From: Glomus cerebriforme
Lineage: Eukaryota; Glomeromycota; Glomeromycetes; Glomerales; Glomeraceae
Assembly (NCBI GenBank): GCA_003550305.1
Contig: QKYT01000245.1
Location: forward strand, 2,441-49,945
Reading direction: 5' to 3'
DNA: 47,505 nt
Each line of letters begins with the position of its first letter. The first letter of the stretch is position 1. The notes beneath the pieces were generated by a model. The model did not search any database. It saw nothing but the letters and a program-made list of their open reading frames with translations, and was not told the origin of the DNA. Shown here piece after piece: positions 11,292 through 22,409 of the stretch. The translations under genes were made by a program, and so were the position numbers.

Positions 11292-12185
11292 TAAGATAAT
11301 TCTAATAAATATATTTATGATAAAAATTTTTATGTAAATAGTTAATTTAATTTATTTTATTTATCAAAAAATTTAATTTAATTATATTATATAAGTGTGA
11401 CAAGTTGGGTATTTCTGCTTTTAAAGGAGATAAGAGGGCTTATCTTTGCATAGCTAAATTTATTATCATTTATATAATTATTGTAAAATTTAATTAAGTT
11501 TGTTAATAAAGCATTTGCTTAGTCAGCTTATCTTCAAAAAAAAAAAAAATTTAATTTATTAAATAGTTAGTTTAATTATTTAATATATTATATTTTTTTT
11601 CTGTTTTATAATAAGCTAAACTAAATAAAAAACATTTATCATAAAGTAACAAAATTTTTTTAAAGAAATAACTCATATAAATTTTGGCTTAATTTGGTTA
11701 AAATTTTAGTATATTAAAAATAAATTAAAATAATATTCATATTTAAGAAGTTTTTATATTAAGATTTATTCTTATGATTTTATTTTCATATATAATAGAT
11801 AAAAATGATATTATAATTGAATTCTACTAATTGCAATTTGCAACTTTAAGTTTTTTATATAGCTATAATTATATAATCATTTAAAAAACAGTTAAGGCAT
11901 TAACCTTTAGTTAATAAGTATTATTTATTAAATAATTTAATGATAAATTTATTATTTAAAAAATTAATATATTATATAACTGATAAAATTAAATTTTTGC
12001 AAAATATTATTCAATAAATATAATATATTCATTAAAAAAAAAATTATTTTTTAAAAATATACTTTTTTTTATATATATTAACCTGATTATAAAAATGTAT
12101 ATTATATTTAATAATTAATTTTAATATTAAAAATATTTTTTAAGATAAAATAATATTTACAATTTATTAGTAGTTATCATGAGTA
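11292..12185. other. AT-rich spacer, no gene seen
   Basis: Only poly-A/T runs and short palindromic A/T segments are visible. It may hold the eroded 5' portion of LINE-like copy 2, but nothing can be aligned by eye. Confidence 0.5.
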
Positions 12186-13286
12186 CTTGAGTAGCAAACT
12201 ATATATTAAAAATTATAAAAACACCTTCCATCCTATTTGTAGAAAAACATCACCTGTTGCACTTATGTAATATAGGTTCTTAGAATGAGATCTGATAATA
12301 AAGCTTTCTTAAATACAAATTATACTTTGATTCTTCTCTATATTCTAGTACTAAAACTAATAAATAATCCCTTCAAGACTTCAACCAGTCCATTTAAATC
12401 TTCTTATAAATACTTGGGTTTTCTAATTAGTATAAAATATTGATGAAATTATAGAAGTCAGCTAGCTATTAATACTAATCTTTAGAAAAAAGAAACTATC
12501 TAAAAAAACTATAACTAAAATAAGATTACTTGTTTAAATTCTTTTATTTTACTATAATTTTATTATAGTTTCACTGAATTTCATTAGTTTCAATCAGTTT
12601 CACTATTTATAATAAATTTTTGATAAATTTTGCTTTTTATTAAATTTTGTTAACTTTTAATTAAGACTTTAATATAGTTTTATCAAATTATTATATTTTA
12701 TCATTTCACTTGTTTGCTAAACTCTCTAGTTTCACTAAGTAATCTTAAACTAAAATATATAAAAAAAAAAAGAAAATACTTAGGAGAAACTTGGGTTTCT
12801 TAATATACAGTAACTGTATTTTAACCATTAGGTAACAATTAAGCTACTACTAGGTATGGTAGTAACTATATAGTTAATATGCAATTGCTTTGCAGTTACT
12901 GCATATTAAGAAAATCATATTTCTGTAAAGTAATAAAATATCTAGATTTTTCTACTCTACTAATAATACTATATATAAATATTTCAAATAAATTGAGATA
13001 ATTGCTTAAACTATCTCATTTGCAACCCCTATCTAAAAACCTTTACTATTAACATATTTAGTAGTTATCTTTTCAAATATGCTAATTTCTAACAGTATAG
13101 AAGTTCCATACTTTTAATATCCTGCAGAATTGAATTAACTATTTATATAAAATTTGAGCTCATTAGTTATTACATATCTATTTTATCTCTATCTAAAAAT
13201 CTTGATCCTTAACATATTTATTATAAAAAAATAAACTTTTTAACATCAAACTACCCCCTTCTAGATCTATATTAATGCATCTTGAC

Positions 13287-14474
13287 TAGTATTCTGAAAA
13301 AAATCTGATCTAATCTGAATCTGCAAATTTAATCCAAAATGAATTCAGATCAGTTTGCAAATTTAAAATCTGTAGATCTAATCTGAATCAAATAAATCTG
13401 ATCTGAATCTAATCTGATTGGATCAGATCATAGTACAAAAAAATCTGGATCTGATCTAATTGGATTAAAATCTTTATATATTAAATATGATAAATAAAAA
13501 AAAAGTTTTTTTTTTATTTTTTAATTTTTATCTTTTTTTTTGGAGACAGAATCTGAATGAATGAAAAAATCTGAATGAACAGTTTCTGAATAAACTAAAG
13601 GTGAGTTTGTTCTTTTATTTACTTTATTAATTATTAGGAAATATAATTAACATTTTCCTTTTTTTTTTAGAAAACTGGATGAACGGATGAAGCCAAATGA
13701 TTGGAATTTTGGACGAACATAAAGTTCATTCTTTTTTATTTTATTAATTATTAGGGAAAGTAATTAATGTTCCCTTTTTTCTTTTTTTTAAAAAACCAGA
13801 CAAACAGATGAAACCAAATGAACAGAATTTGAACAAATAAACTAAGAGATTAGTTTATTCATTTCTTTCATTTTTTTACTTTCAGGAAATGTAATTAATA
13901 TCTTACTTCTCTTTTTTTTAAAAAACTGGACTAACAAATAAAGCTGAATCTTGGATGAATGTAAAGTTTAATTTTTTTACTTTATTAATTATTAGGAAAA
14001 GTAATTAACATTCCCTTTTCTTTTTTTTAAAAAAAATCAGACAAATGGATAAAACTGAATGAACAGAACTTGAACAAATAAACTAAAAGGTTAATTCATT
14101 CATTTTTTTTTATTTTTTTACTTTCAGAAAATGTAATTAATATTTCCCTTCTCTTATTTTAGAAAACTGGATAAACAGACAAAGCTGAATGAACGGAATT
14201 TGAACAAATAAACTAAGAGGTTAGTTTGTTTATTTTTTTTTTATTTTTTTACTTTCAGAGAATGTAATTAATATCTTCCTTCTCTTCTTTTTAGAAAACT
14301 GAATAAGAATAAACAATTAGATTCAGATTAGATTAGTTCAAATCTGGAACAGTTTCAGATTAGTTCAGATCAGATCCAATCAGATTCAGATCAATTCAGA
14401 TCTGTTTCAGACCAAATTCAAATCAAATCAGATTTAAATCAAATTCGATCTAAACTGATCTGTTTAGAATACTA
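13287..14474. mobile_element. Non-autonomous hAT-sized element, 1188 bp
   Basis: The termini TAGTATTCT are inverted at the two ends. The flanking 8-bp duplications are ATCTTGAC (13279-13286) and ATCTTAAC (14475-14482), 7 of 8 identical. The outer 150-180 bp on each side consist almost wholly of AATCTGATCTGAATC-like motifs in opposite orientations, probable transposase-binding arrays. The centre is a 110-130 bp tandem repeat. Copy 1 of the LINE-like repeat shows the empty site near 7615. It codes for no transposase. The hAT placement rests on the duplication length; the terminus TAGTA does not fully match YARNG. Confidence 0.75.
13543..14300. repeat. Tandem repeat of 110-130 bp, about 6 units, with splice-like edges
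   Basis: Each unit has a purine-rich block (GAAAACTGGATGAACGGA type, then GAACAAATAAACTAAGAGG) followed by a T-rich block with TTATTAATTATTAGG or ACTTTCAGGAAATG and a TTTTTTTTAG end. The purine blocks therefore sit between TTTTTTAG and GTKAGTTT-like sequences, as exons sit between acceptor and donor sites. Two unit types appear to alternate. There is no long reading frame. Confidence 0.75.
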
Positions 14475-15291
14475 ATCTTAACTAGCATTCATATTTTGTT
14501 ATATACTTTTTTTTTGGATTTTTTAAATAATAACACATTATGTTACCTTAAGAAGTTAAATTAAGGGATCACTATCTGTAAAACAAAAACTAAAGAAAAT
14601 ATAATAATAAGAGAACTAATTACTAACAGATGATTAGTTATCTATCAAATTTCTGATACTCTCTTACTTCTTGTTTTGTATATGTCTACTATTCTGCCAA
14701 AAATTAAAAGAACTCAAGATACTGATTAAAATTAAGGATAGAGAACTATCAGATAGGTTATATTTTGTATTTTATCTCATAAATATCTCAAAACTTAATG
14801 CTTTTCATTACAAAAATGAATATAAAATAAAATTAAAGGTAAATACCAAATTTATCAGAAAAAGACTCTTCCTACTATATCAAGCCTATGTATTAACTCT
14901 ATGAAAAGTATCTTTACTTTCAAAAAACTTCATGTAAGATCAACTTTTGGGTAGCCATAAGTTCTACTCTTTTATCTTATACTTATAGAAAGTACTTTAG
15001 AATGCCAAATGGTCTTTTAAATATTAATTTAAAATAAGACGTAAATGATTGAAAGTTATCATAGATCTAACTTATGAAGAAACTTGATGAACTGGAAACT
15101 ATTATCCATACTTTTTAAAATTTTTTAGTTAACTTCCGCAGTGTAAAAATACTTTTCCTAAAATTAAAAAAACCATTTTTTTAGTACAAATTAGCAAAAA
15201 GAATAACTTTTCTTTCTTAAACATCTTGAGAGAAATAGGCATAAAAATCAGTAAGGAAAGTTGCCTTTTAATATTAAAAGTATATTTTATA

Positions 15292-17412
15292 GGAAAAATT
15301 TATTCCTCACCCTGGAGTAAAATTGATATTACTCACTCCCTGATCACATTTTCATTTTTGGCATCACCTTAAATAGGTATGGGTCATTTCTCTGACAATT
15401 ATTTTACTGACAGTCATTTTATCAACAGTCATTTTCCTGACAGGATCATTTTTCCAACAATTATTTTCCTGACAAATATAGTTTCATTTTCTAGTTTAGG
15501 CAAGACGATTCTTAGAGAAGTTTATCTAACATCATAATCTAATCACAATAGAAACTTTTATGTCCCTTAATATTAGATGTATGTGTAGATAGTTCTTGCT
15601 AATATAAAAATAAAAATAAAAATAAAAATATTATTAATTTTTTTTATTTATTAAAAGGATTATTGCAGTTTTCAAAAAAAATGATCTGTATAAAAATTTG
15701 CAATAAATATTCGTAATACAAAAAACACAAATACAATCACATGTTATAAACAAATTAGCCAATAAAACTAATATTTTTAATCATGTGATCACGATTTAAT
15801 GAAAAAAAAAATTTTTTATTATAATTTATTTCTTAAATTTACAAAGTTAAACATGATTAAATAAACCTCTATATGAATAATTACAAACTTACATCTAGAC
15901 ATATATTATATTTATGTCAAAAATAATCTAAATTGTAATAAATAATGAAATGTTAATATTTTAATGTAATGTAATAAAAAAATCAATANAAAAATAAAAT
16001 AATAATAATAAACTTTTGAAAGCTTTAAAAAATTACAATATATATGTTTTAAAAGTTGTTTTAATCAAAATTATTAAATAAAAGTTTACTTACTTGTAAT
16101 ATAATTATTTGTATTCATTTATAATCATTGTAATCGCGTGTAATCACAGAGTGTAATCATGAAAATAATGTATTATAAGTTATAAAAAAGTATATAAAAG
16201 GATATTTAAAACTTATTTTATAAAACCTTTAGCTTCTGTTTTTTGTATAAATGAAAAAAAAATTATATTTTAAAAAAAAAAAATTTTTTTTACATATTAC
16301 TATTCTTTACGCTACTTAAAAATAGGGGTAAAATTAAAATTTAATTTTAGTAAATTTCATGCAGATCAATTTTTTTGAAAACCGCAATAAAAATCTTAGT
16401 GTAATAAAAAAAATGTTTAAAAATTCAAAATCTTAGTTTATTTTAATTGATATTTTTTAAGGTTTAATTCTTTAAACTATATATTTTATCTTATTTTTCT
16501 TGAAAATAAATAAAAAAGTATATAATAAATTGAGTGTTAATATTATAGAATGAAGCATTTACCATTTTTTTGAATAAAATAATTTTTTTCTGTTGGGAAA
16601 TAATTGTTAGAAAAATGATCATGTTGGAAAAATAACTGTCAGTGAATGATTGTTGGTGAAATGATCCTATCGAGAAAATAACTGTTAGTAAAATGACTGT
16701 CAGGTAAATGAATGGGTTCTCCTTAAACAATGTTTATTTGTTTATCATTCTGATAATAAACTTTTCAAATCTTTTTCTCTTTCTTTTTTTCTTTCTTTTT
16801 GTTTTAAAAATTTATTTTAGAAGTTTTCATTAATTAATAAACTAAATATTTTTTCAATAGTGGTTTAGAACTTGTGTAAAATTTTATCATAAAGTTATAT
16901 TTTAATAATTTTAACAAATGCAATTTTCATATTATATAGAGATTTCACAATACAATTTTGTTATTTTAGTTAAACTAAATAGATGAAAAATACTTAAAAT
17001 AATTATTTAGCAGATATAGAAATACTTGTATATTAATTTTTATAGAGCTAACTCAAGTGGTTGTGAAGTTATAAATTTTTTTGTAAAAATACTTAAACAC
17101 ATTTTGTTTTTTTATTTACTTTCAAGCATAATTTGAACACTTTAGCTAAAGAAAATAAGCAAAGGAAGATTAAGTAAAGTTGTTTAGCAGGCATGGAAAT
17201 AATTGCATATTAATTTTCACAAAATTAAATCAAGTGGTTATGGAGTTATAAATTTTTTTGTAATAATATTAAAGATATGTTTTTGGAAAAAATTTAAAAT
17301 GCAATCATTAAATTCAAATAAATTTGCAAATATCTATAAAAAAAACCTTTAAAAATTAAAAATAATTATCTATTTTTAAAAAAAATTATAGGGGTGAGGA
17401 ATAAATTTACTC
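15292..17412. mobile_element. MULE-like non-autonomous element, 2.1 kb
   Basis: A perfect 9-bp direct duplication, TATTTTATA, flanks it (15283-15291 and 17413-17421); 9 bp is the usual Mutator-type length. The inverted ends share AAATTTATTCCTCACCC. The matching site in LINE-like copy 1 (about 9075-9090) is uninterrupted. There is no transposase frame; the minus-strand frame at 16491-16730 only reflects repeats. One undetermined base is at 15989. Confidence 0.72.
15373..16722. repeat. Inverted arrays of a CTGACAGTCATTTT motif inside the MULE-like element
   Basis: The left array (about 15385-15480) repeats CTGACAGTCATTTT/CAACAATTATTTT motifs about seven times. The right array (about 16600-16715) is the inverted counterpart. 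The outer limits coincide with TTAA on both sides (15369-15372, 16723-16726), which would suit a nested piggyBac-like element. The terminal match is weak, so subterminal binding arrays of the MULE-like element are equally possible. Confidence 0.5.
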
Positions 17413-17429
17413 TATTTTATATATTTATT

Positions 17430-18400
17430 ATAAAAATAAAATTTTAGTTAAAATTAAAATAAAAGTTTTTTATAAAATATTAATAGTTTATCTTCAGAAG
17501 ATATAGTGATCAGAAATACTATTTTTATCTTAAATAAGAATATTAACTTTATTTATTTATAAATAATATATAGGAGGTATTATTTTATAATGTAATATAA
17601 GAAATTAGAATAATATGAAAGAAAGAAAACATAGTAAAATGAAGCAAAGTAAATAATCTATAATTATAAAATTAGTATGATTAAATATGAGTCATAATTA
17701 GTTATCATAAATTATAATGATCAATTATAAATTACCACCAGAATAAATAAAATTTATTATTAATGATTATTAATTAGAAATTGATAGAATATTATGTAGA
17801 TCTTTGTATAAGATAGTTATTAATAAAAATATTTTTGTATAAATATAATATAAAATTTATTTGTAAATTTTGGTATTTTATTCATAGTAATAAAGAAGAT
17901 AAAAAAATAAAATAAATTATAAATAAATATTTTTCTTTATTTTTTATTATAAAATAAAGTGGTAAAGATTCAATCTAACTTTATTATGCTCTTTTTCAAT
18001 CCTAACCTTTTGACTCTTATCATTCTTACCTTATAATAATAATAAATGATTTGTTTATATATATAATATTTAGTATAATTTAATAATTAATAGTTATATA
18101 TAATAATAATTTTTATTTTATATAAATAAAAAAAAACAATTATTATTTTAAAAATCTAATAAAAGATATTTATTACTTCATTTACTTATTTTTAAACTTT
18201 ATATATTAATAAAAATGGATTAAATAAATACAGTTTCTAATTATATACTATAATAATTAATTCTATATAATTTTAAAAATAAATTGATTCTATTATTTTA
18301 AATGTTAGTTTATTAGAAATAATATATATGTATTCAAATATATATATTTGAGTTAGTAAATAAATCTTTTTCAATCTTATAATTGTACTATAATTGCTTA
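17430..18400. other. AT-rich spacer, no gene seen
   Basis: No coding signal. The last part of the LINE-like copy may extend to about 17520. The segment 17540-17940 has a TATAAATATAATA box and AATAAAG signals that might belong to a solo LTR, but no terminal duplication could be identified. Confidence 0.5.
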
Positions 18401-18404
18401 ACAA

Positions 18405-18859
18405 TGGATGTCTTCACAAAATATATGATTGGGATTAGATTAGAATTGAAATTATGATCAGCTTAAGATTAAGATTAGCACTTCAATCTTAATTCACAAA
18501 AATCAGATTAAGATTATATTAATATTACAATTCTTAAAAAAAAAAAAGAGAGGGAAAGTGTGTAGCCAAATATTAATTTGTGTTAAAATTTTTCTATTAT
18601 AAATACATGCATACTTATGCACATTTATGTATAATTTTCTTTTAGGATAACATGCTAAATTTTGTGATTTTGATTCACTTAGTAGTTTACCTAGTTTTTC
18701 ATTCCTAATCTTACTTAATGAGTAAGATTGAAATTTCATATGAAATTTCAATCATAATTAGCTTGAGATTAAGCTTAATCTCAATCACGTTTTTTGTGAA
18801 GCCAGATTAATTACTAATCTTAATTTTAATCTCAATCACGTATTTTGTGAAGACATCCA
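18405..18859. mobile_element. 455-bp inverted-repeat element (TGGATGTCTTCACAAAATA ends)
   Basis: Both ends carry TGGATGTCTTCACAAAATA in opposite orientation, continuing as an RTGATTGRGATTA-rich subterminal zone. On the right a second copy of the motif (CTTCACAAAAAACGTGATTG in complement) lies about 50 bp inside. The interior is AATCTTAATC-rich. No convincing target duplication was seen, so the superfamily is unknown. The short minus-strand frame in it (18503-18751) is not considered a gene. Confidence 0.7.
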
Positions 18860-18986
18860 ATATTTTCAAATTTTAATATTAATTGGCTATCATACTTTAA
18901 AAAGTTGGCAATGTTTAGATTCACCTTTTCTTTGATTTATTTAAATAAATTCTAGAAATGAATGAAAATAGGGTATCACGTGATAT

Positions 18987-19028
18987 ATAGTGCCGGCCAA
19001 CCCAAATTGTAATTCTGACCGGCACTAT
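18987..19028. repeat. GC-rich perfect hairpin
   Basis: The arms ATAGTGCCGG and CCGGCACTAT are perfect 10-bp inverted copies around a 22-base loop. They stand out from the AT-rich surroundings. A TCACGTGAT palindrome lies just to the left (18976-18984). Confidence 0.65.
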
Positions 19029-19155
19029 TCTCGTTCTGATCTGGTAAAATTATAACACACTATACCTCGAAAGTTCATGTAAAATGAAGAATGAAGGGTG
19101 TGACATGGGGGGACAAATACTTTCTAGTGTCCGGTCTTTGTCAATTATCAGTATA

Positions 19156-19492
19156 GGACTACAGTCCTATAGATCAGTCCTATATTAAATTTTTTTGACC
19201 AGCTATCACAGTGTTATAAATATTAAAAAATAATTGCGATTATTATTATTTTGCTTTACATATAATGCGCACATAACTACACAAAATTTTTCATCCTTTG
19301 TGCGTATAAAAATATTTGACGCTGCGCGTACTGCGTCAATCCAATTTTTATCCCCGGATATAAACCGGGCCAAATTTATAATTCCGGCCCGAATTATGCA
19401 TAAAATTTTTGTGTACCATAATTTGACCCGATTTATAACTAGCCGGTCAAAAAATTTTTTTTTATAGGACCGTTCTATAGGACCGACGGTCC
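19156..19492. mobile_element. 337-bp inverted-repeat element upstream of the F-box gene
   Basis: The left arm GGACTACAGTCCTATAG continues through CAGTCCTAT and TTTTTTTGACCAGCTA. The right arm, in complement, is GGACCGTCGGTCCTATAG continuing to TTTTTTGACCGGCTA. Together they give about 50 bp of inverted repeat. The interior has unusually many CpG and GGCCC/CCGG motifs for this genome. The short frame inside (19234-19467) is not considered a gene. Confidence 0.65.
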
Positions 19493-19499
19493 AAAATTG

Positions 19500-20316
19500 G
19501 TCTTATAACCGGAGTCAGTCCGTTAACATCCCCATAAATCTCGCTAAACCTTATAGTTTATCCATTGATGTAATTCTAGCGCTTCTTATGAAATGACACG
19601 AATTTGTAGAATATAGCTTGAATGTGAACAATTGTTTATTAAACTTTATTTTTATATAAAATCCCGCTTTAATAATATTTAACGACGTTATATGATCTTA
19701 TATTTGAATTATTATATATTGACGATTTTTTATTGGTGCAAGTATAAGGTTTGAAAATAAGGGGGAATCAACTAGTACTAGGTTAAAAAAGGCAACGATG
19801 ATAGAAAAAGACTGGGGACTGGACGGCGTAGGGCGTTATGGTCAGTTCCTAACCAATTCCAGAGGATTTAAGTCCGCGTAGCCTACAATTAAAAATTGTT
19901 GATTCTGAAATTTATTATTAGAACAACTTTTTTAATTGATCGACATGATATTTAGAATATCGAGCGAAAATTAAAATTCTAAAAAATTTAATTTCAAATT
20001 AATTATTGTAAAAAAATTTTCAATCGTTGTAGATCACAAAATTTTTTGTCCTTAGGTAACCATTCTTTACATCATCTTGGCCAACCACAGCAGTACTCTT
20101 TTTATTCATGCAATTGATTCGCGTATGTCCAATCGGCAGAGAAATGCATTATTTTATATCAATTTCGTTAATTTAGTTAGCTAAATAAATGACGTAGATA
20201 TATCGTGTAACATTGACACTACACAAAAATTTGCTTTAAATAACGTTCCCGATCATTTTTTTTTAAAAAATTTTTTTTTGTTTTTTTTCAACACAAAAAA
20301 TTTTTTTGATATTAAA
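19500..20316 (+). promoter_or_regulatory. 5' flank of the first F-box gene
   Basis: The region is less AT-biased than the transposon tract. Close to the start codon there is TTTAAATAA (about 20235-20243, TATA-like) and then a T-rich stretch up to 20305. No mapped promoter; the assignment is by position only. Confidence 0.25.
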
Positions 20317-22038
20317 ATGGTTTCAAAACTACCAAACGAAAGTTTACAACATATATTTAGTTATATTAAAGACAATAATACATTATATTCAATTATACAA
20401 GTCAATCATACTTGGTGCGAGAACGGAGTTAAATTTTTATGGAAAAATCCATTTAAGAATCCTAATGAAAATCCTTACCAAACCAATTTTTATTTGATAA
20501 ATCGTACAAAAATCTTACCTATTTTAATATCTAACTTGAAAAAAAATAAAATGTTAGATCCTGATACTTTATTTTATTATCATTGTTTTATTACTCATTT
20601 AGATTTAGATAATTTGTTTAGAATTGTTTCGACATTTTTTGAAAGAAACAAACAAGATATAAAATATATTATGGAATTTTTTCATTCTGAAGTTAACAAA
20701 GGTTTATTATCATCCTCTTCTTCTCCTATAGTAACGTGTTCTATGAACGAAAATTCGAAATTAGAACAAATCCTAACGATAATCTTAATAGTTTTAAAAA
20801 TTTTGGCAAATGGAAATGCTAATATTAAATGGTTTAAGTTAGATTTAAATTACAAAGATATAAGAAGATTAATTCATAATGACGATGGAGAAAGTGAAGA
20901 AGATGATGATCATGTAGATGAGGAACAATCTGATCTTATTAGAAATGCATTTAATAAAATTGAAGAATATCTTATCGCTATTTTAAAGTTAGATAAAACA
21001 AGAGCTTTATTCATGAATCTGGAATATTTAGAATGTGGTCGATTATCCTTCAAGCTTCCTATCTTGGAAATTTTATCAGATGTTTGCAAAAACTTAAAGA
21101 TTATAAAAATCGAAGAACCTCATTTTCACATAATTCAAAGACCATTGATTTCATTAATAAGAAATCAGTATCATCTCGAAGAAATAAGAATTGTTGGAAT
21201 ATTTGATAATTCATTGGAATCAGATTATACAAATTATGAGGAACCTATATATGAAATATTCTCATCTTTTAAAACAATTTCTCATTCTCTTAGAAAGATT
21301 GAAATATGTGGATTATTTATAATTAATGATGATACATTTTCATTTTTATGTAAATGTAAAAATCTGGAAATTTTAAAATTAGAAGATTCATATATTTCAT
21401 TTAAGAATTTTGAATGGATCGCTTTAGCAGAATTACCAAAATTATATTCTTTAGAGGTTTTTAATATTAATAGTAATGAAGAATTTATTAGGAGAACAAA
21501 CCCTATTCAAGTAATTGCTCAAAATAAAATGATTTCAATAAATTTAGTAGAACTTGTTATAGAAAATATCTTTATAAGTAATCATAATCTCTTAAAAGTA
21601 ATTGGTGAAAATTGTAGAAATTTGGTAAATTTTTTTACAATAATTACCGCAGATAATGATATACCTTTTTTATTCAACATTCTTAAAAATAATTCAAAGC
21701 TTAAAGATCTTCGCTTAACACTTCCAACATTATATTTCTCTGATGTTAATACTGGATTTATCATTGAATTGGCAAAATATTTACCTAGATTGATTAATTC
21801 CATATATCTATCAAATCTAATAAAGAGTGTTAATGAATACAAGGAATTTTTAGAGAATTGTAAGGTGGATGAATTGGTATATTATATGATTAATTTTCCA
21901 CCAATTAATGATATTGTTAATGTTGATGAATGTGAAGAATTTGTTAAAAGATGGACAGAAAAGAAAAGAAAGGTGATATGGAACTTTTATAAATATCAGA
22001 GTGATCATTGTAAGATTTATGTTGTATGGGATTGTTAA
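20317..22038 (+). CDS. F-box protein with LRR-like C-terminal region (573 aa)
   Basis: Single uninterrupted frame. The start is placed at ATG 20317 (AAAATGG context). The frame is open upstream only through a low-complexity T-rich leader beginning at a TTG, and the paralogue at 24842 starts with the same MVSKL. Residues 3-46 form an F-box (LPNESLQHIFSYI, VNHTWCENG, FLWKNPF). After a helical linker there is an acidic insert at 189-206 (rich in D/E). The rest is Leu/Ile-rich with LRR-like repeats such as NLEYLECGRLSF and CKNLEILKLEDSYIS. Known role of the family: the F-box binds Skp1 and the C-terminal repeats select targets for SCF ubiquitin ligase; the target here is unknown. It is 37/46 identical to the second F-box gene across the F-box. 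No intron is apparent. An AATAAAAG signal lies about 140 bp downstream. Large F-box families are known in arbuscular mycorrhizal fungi. Confidence 0.92.
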   Translation: MVSKLPNESLQHIFSYIKDNNTLYSIIQVNHTWCENGVKFLWKNPFKNPNENPYQTNFYLINRTKILPILISNLKKNKMLDPDTLFYYHCFITHLDLDNLFRIVSTFFERNKQDIKYIMEFFHSEVNKGLLSSSSSPIVTCSMNENSKLEQILTIILIVLKILANGNANIKWFKLDLNYKDIRRLIHNDDGESEEDDDHVDEEQSDLIRNAFNKIEEYLIAILKLDKTRALFMNLEYLECGRLSFKLPILEILSDVCKNLKIIKIEEPHFHIIQRPLISLIRNQYHLEEIRIVGIFDNSLESDYTNYEEPIYEIFSSFKTISHSLRKIEICGLFIINDDTFSFLCKCKNLEILKLEDSYISFKNFEWIALAELPKLYSLEVFNINSNEEFIRRTNPIQVIAQNKMISINLVELVIENIFISNHNLLKVIGENCRNLVNFFTIITADNDIPFLFNILKNNSKLKDLRLTLPTLYFSDVNTGFIIELAKYLPRLINSIYLSNLIKSVNEYKEFLENCKVDELVYYMINFPPINDIVNVDECEEFVKRWTEKKRKVIWNFYKYQSDHCKIYVVWDC

Positions 22039-22409
22039 ATCTTTTAATTAATATGCTAAGATTTTTGAAGTTTTAAATATTCGGGAGGAATTTGTTTTAA
22101 TTATATAATTTTGCATTAATCAAATAGAGTATAAAGATTTCTTTGGCTTTACAATTTAATGGAAAGAAATTTATCATTCGATAATAAAAGATAGTAAAAT
22201 TTTTAAACAATAAAATAAAAACGAAGAATCAGGTTGTAAATATGCTATAACTAAAAAAAAATTATACGTGAATAGTTGACCCCAGTGTTATCCAACTGAT
22301 AAATATTAGTAACCGGAATTATAACTTGGCCAGAGTACCGGCGTTTTGTCATATCAAAAATTGAAGACAAATGACTAATTTTATAATTTCTTTTTCTTCT
22401 CATAATTTG

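Larger units (their letters stand above)
12190..17520. mobile_element. LINE-like dispersed repeat, copy 2 (interrupted twice)
   Basis: In the plus strand near 12363-12450 a decayed frame reads SPFKSSYKYLGFLISI. The YKYLGFLIS part resembles the segment after the catalytic core of LINE reverse transcriptases. From about 13070 the sequence is collinear with copy 1 (7386-9090). It is split by the elements at 13287-14474 and 15292-17412, neither of which is present at the matching point of copy 1. Stops are frequent and no catalytic YxDD motif was found. The LINE label is tentative; the repeat relationship itself is clear. Confidence 0.55.

Noticed and set aside
19234..19467. 77-codon frame
   Set aside because: It lies inside the inverted-repeat element at 19156-19492, shows no known motif and ends in its arm.
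20278..20316. Upstream extension of the first F-box gene by 13 codons
   Set aside because: It begins at TTG and encodes a Phe/Asn/Lys run from T/A tracts; the paralogue starts at the later MVSKL.
21582..21842. Antisense frame within the first F-box gene
   Set aside because: Shadow of the coding strand; no motif of its own. The same holds for 25753-26010 in the second gene.
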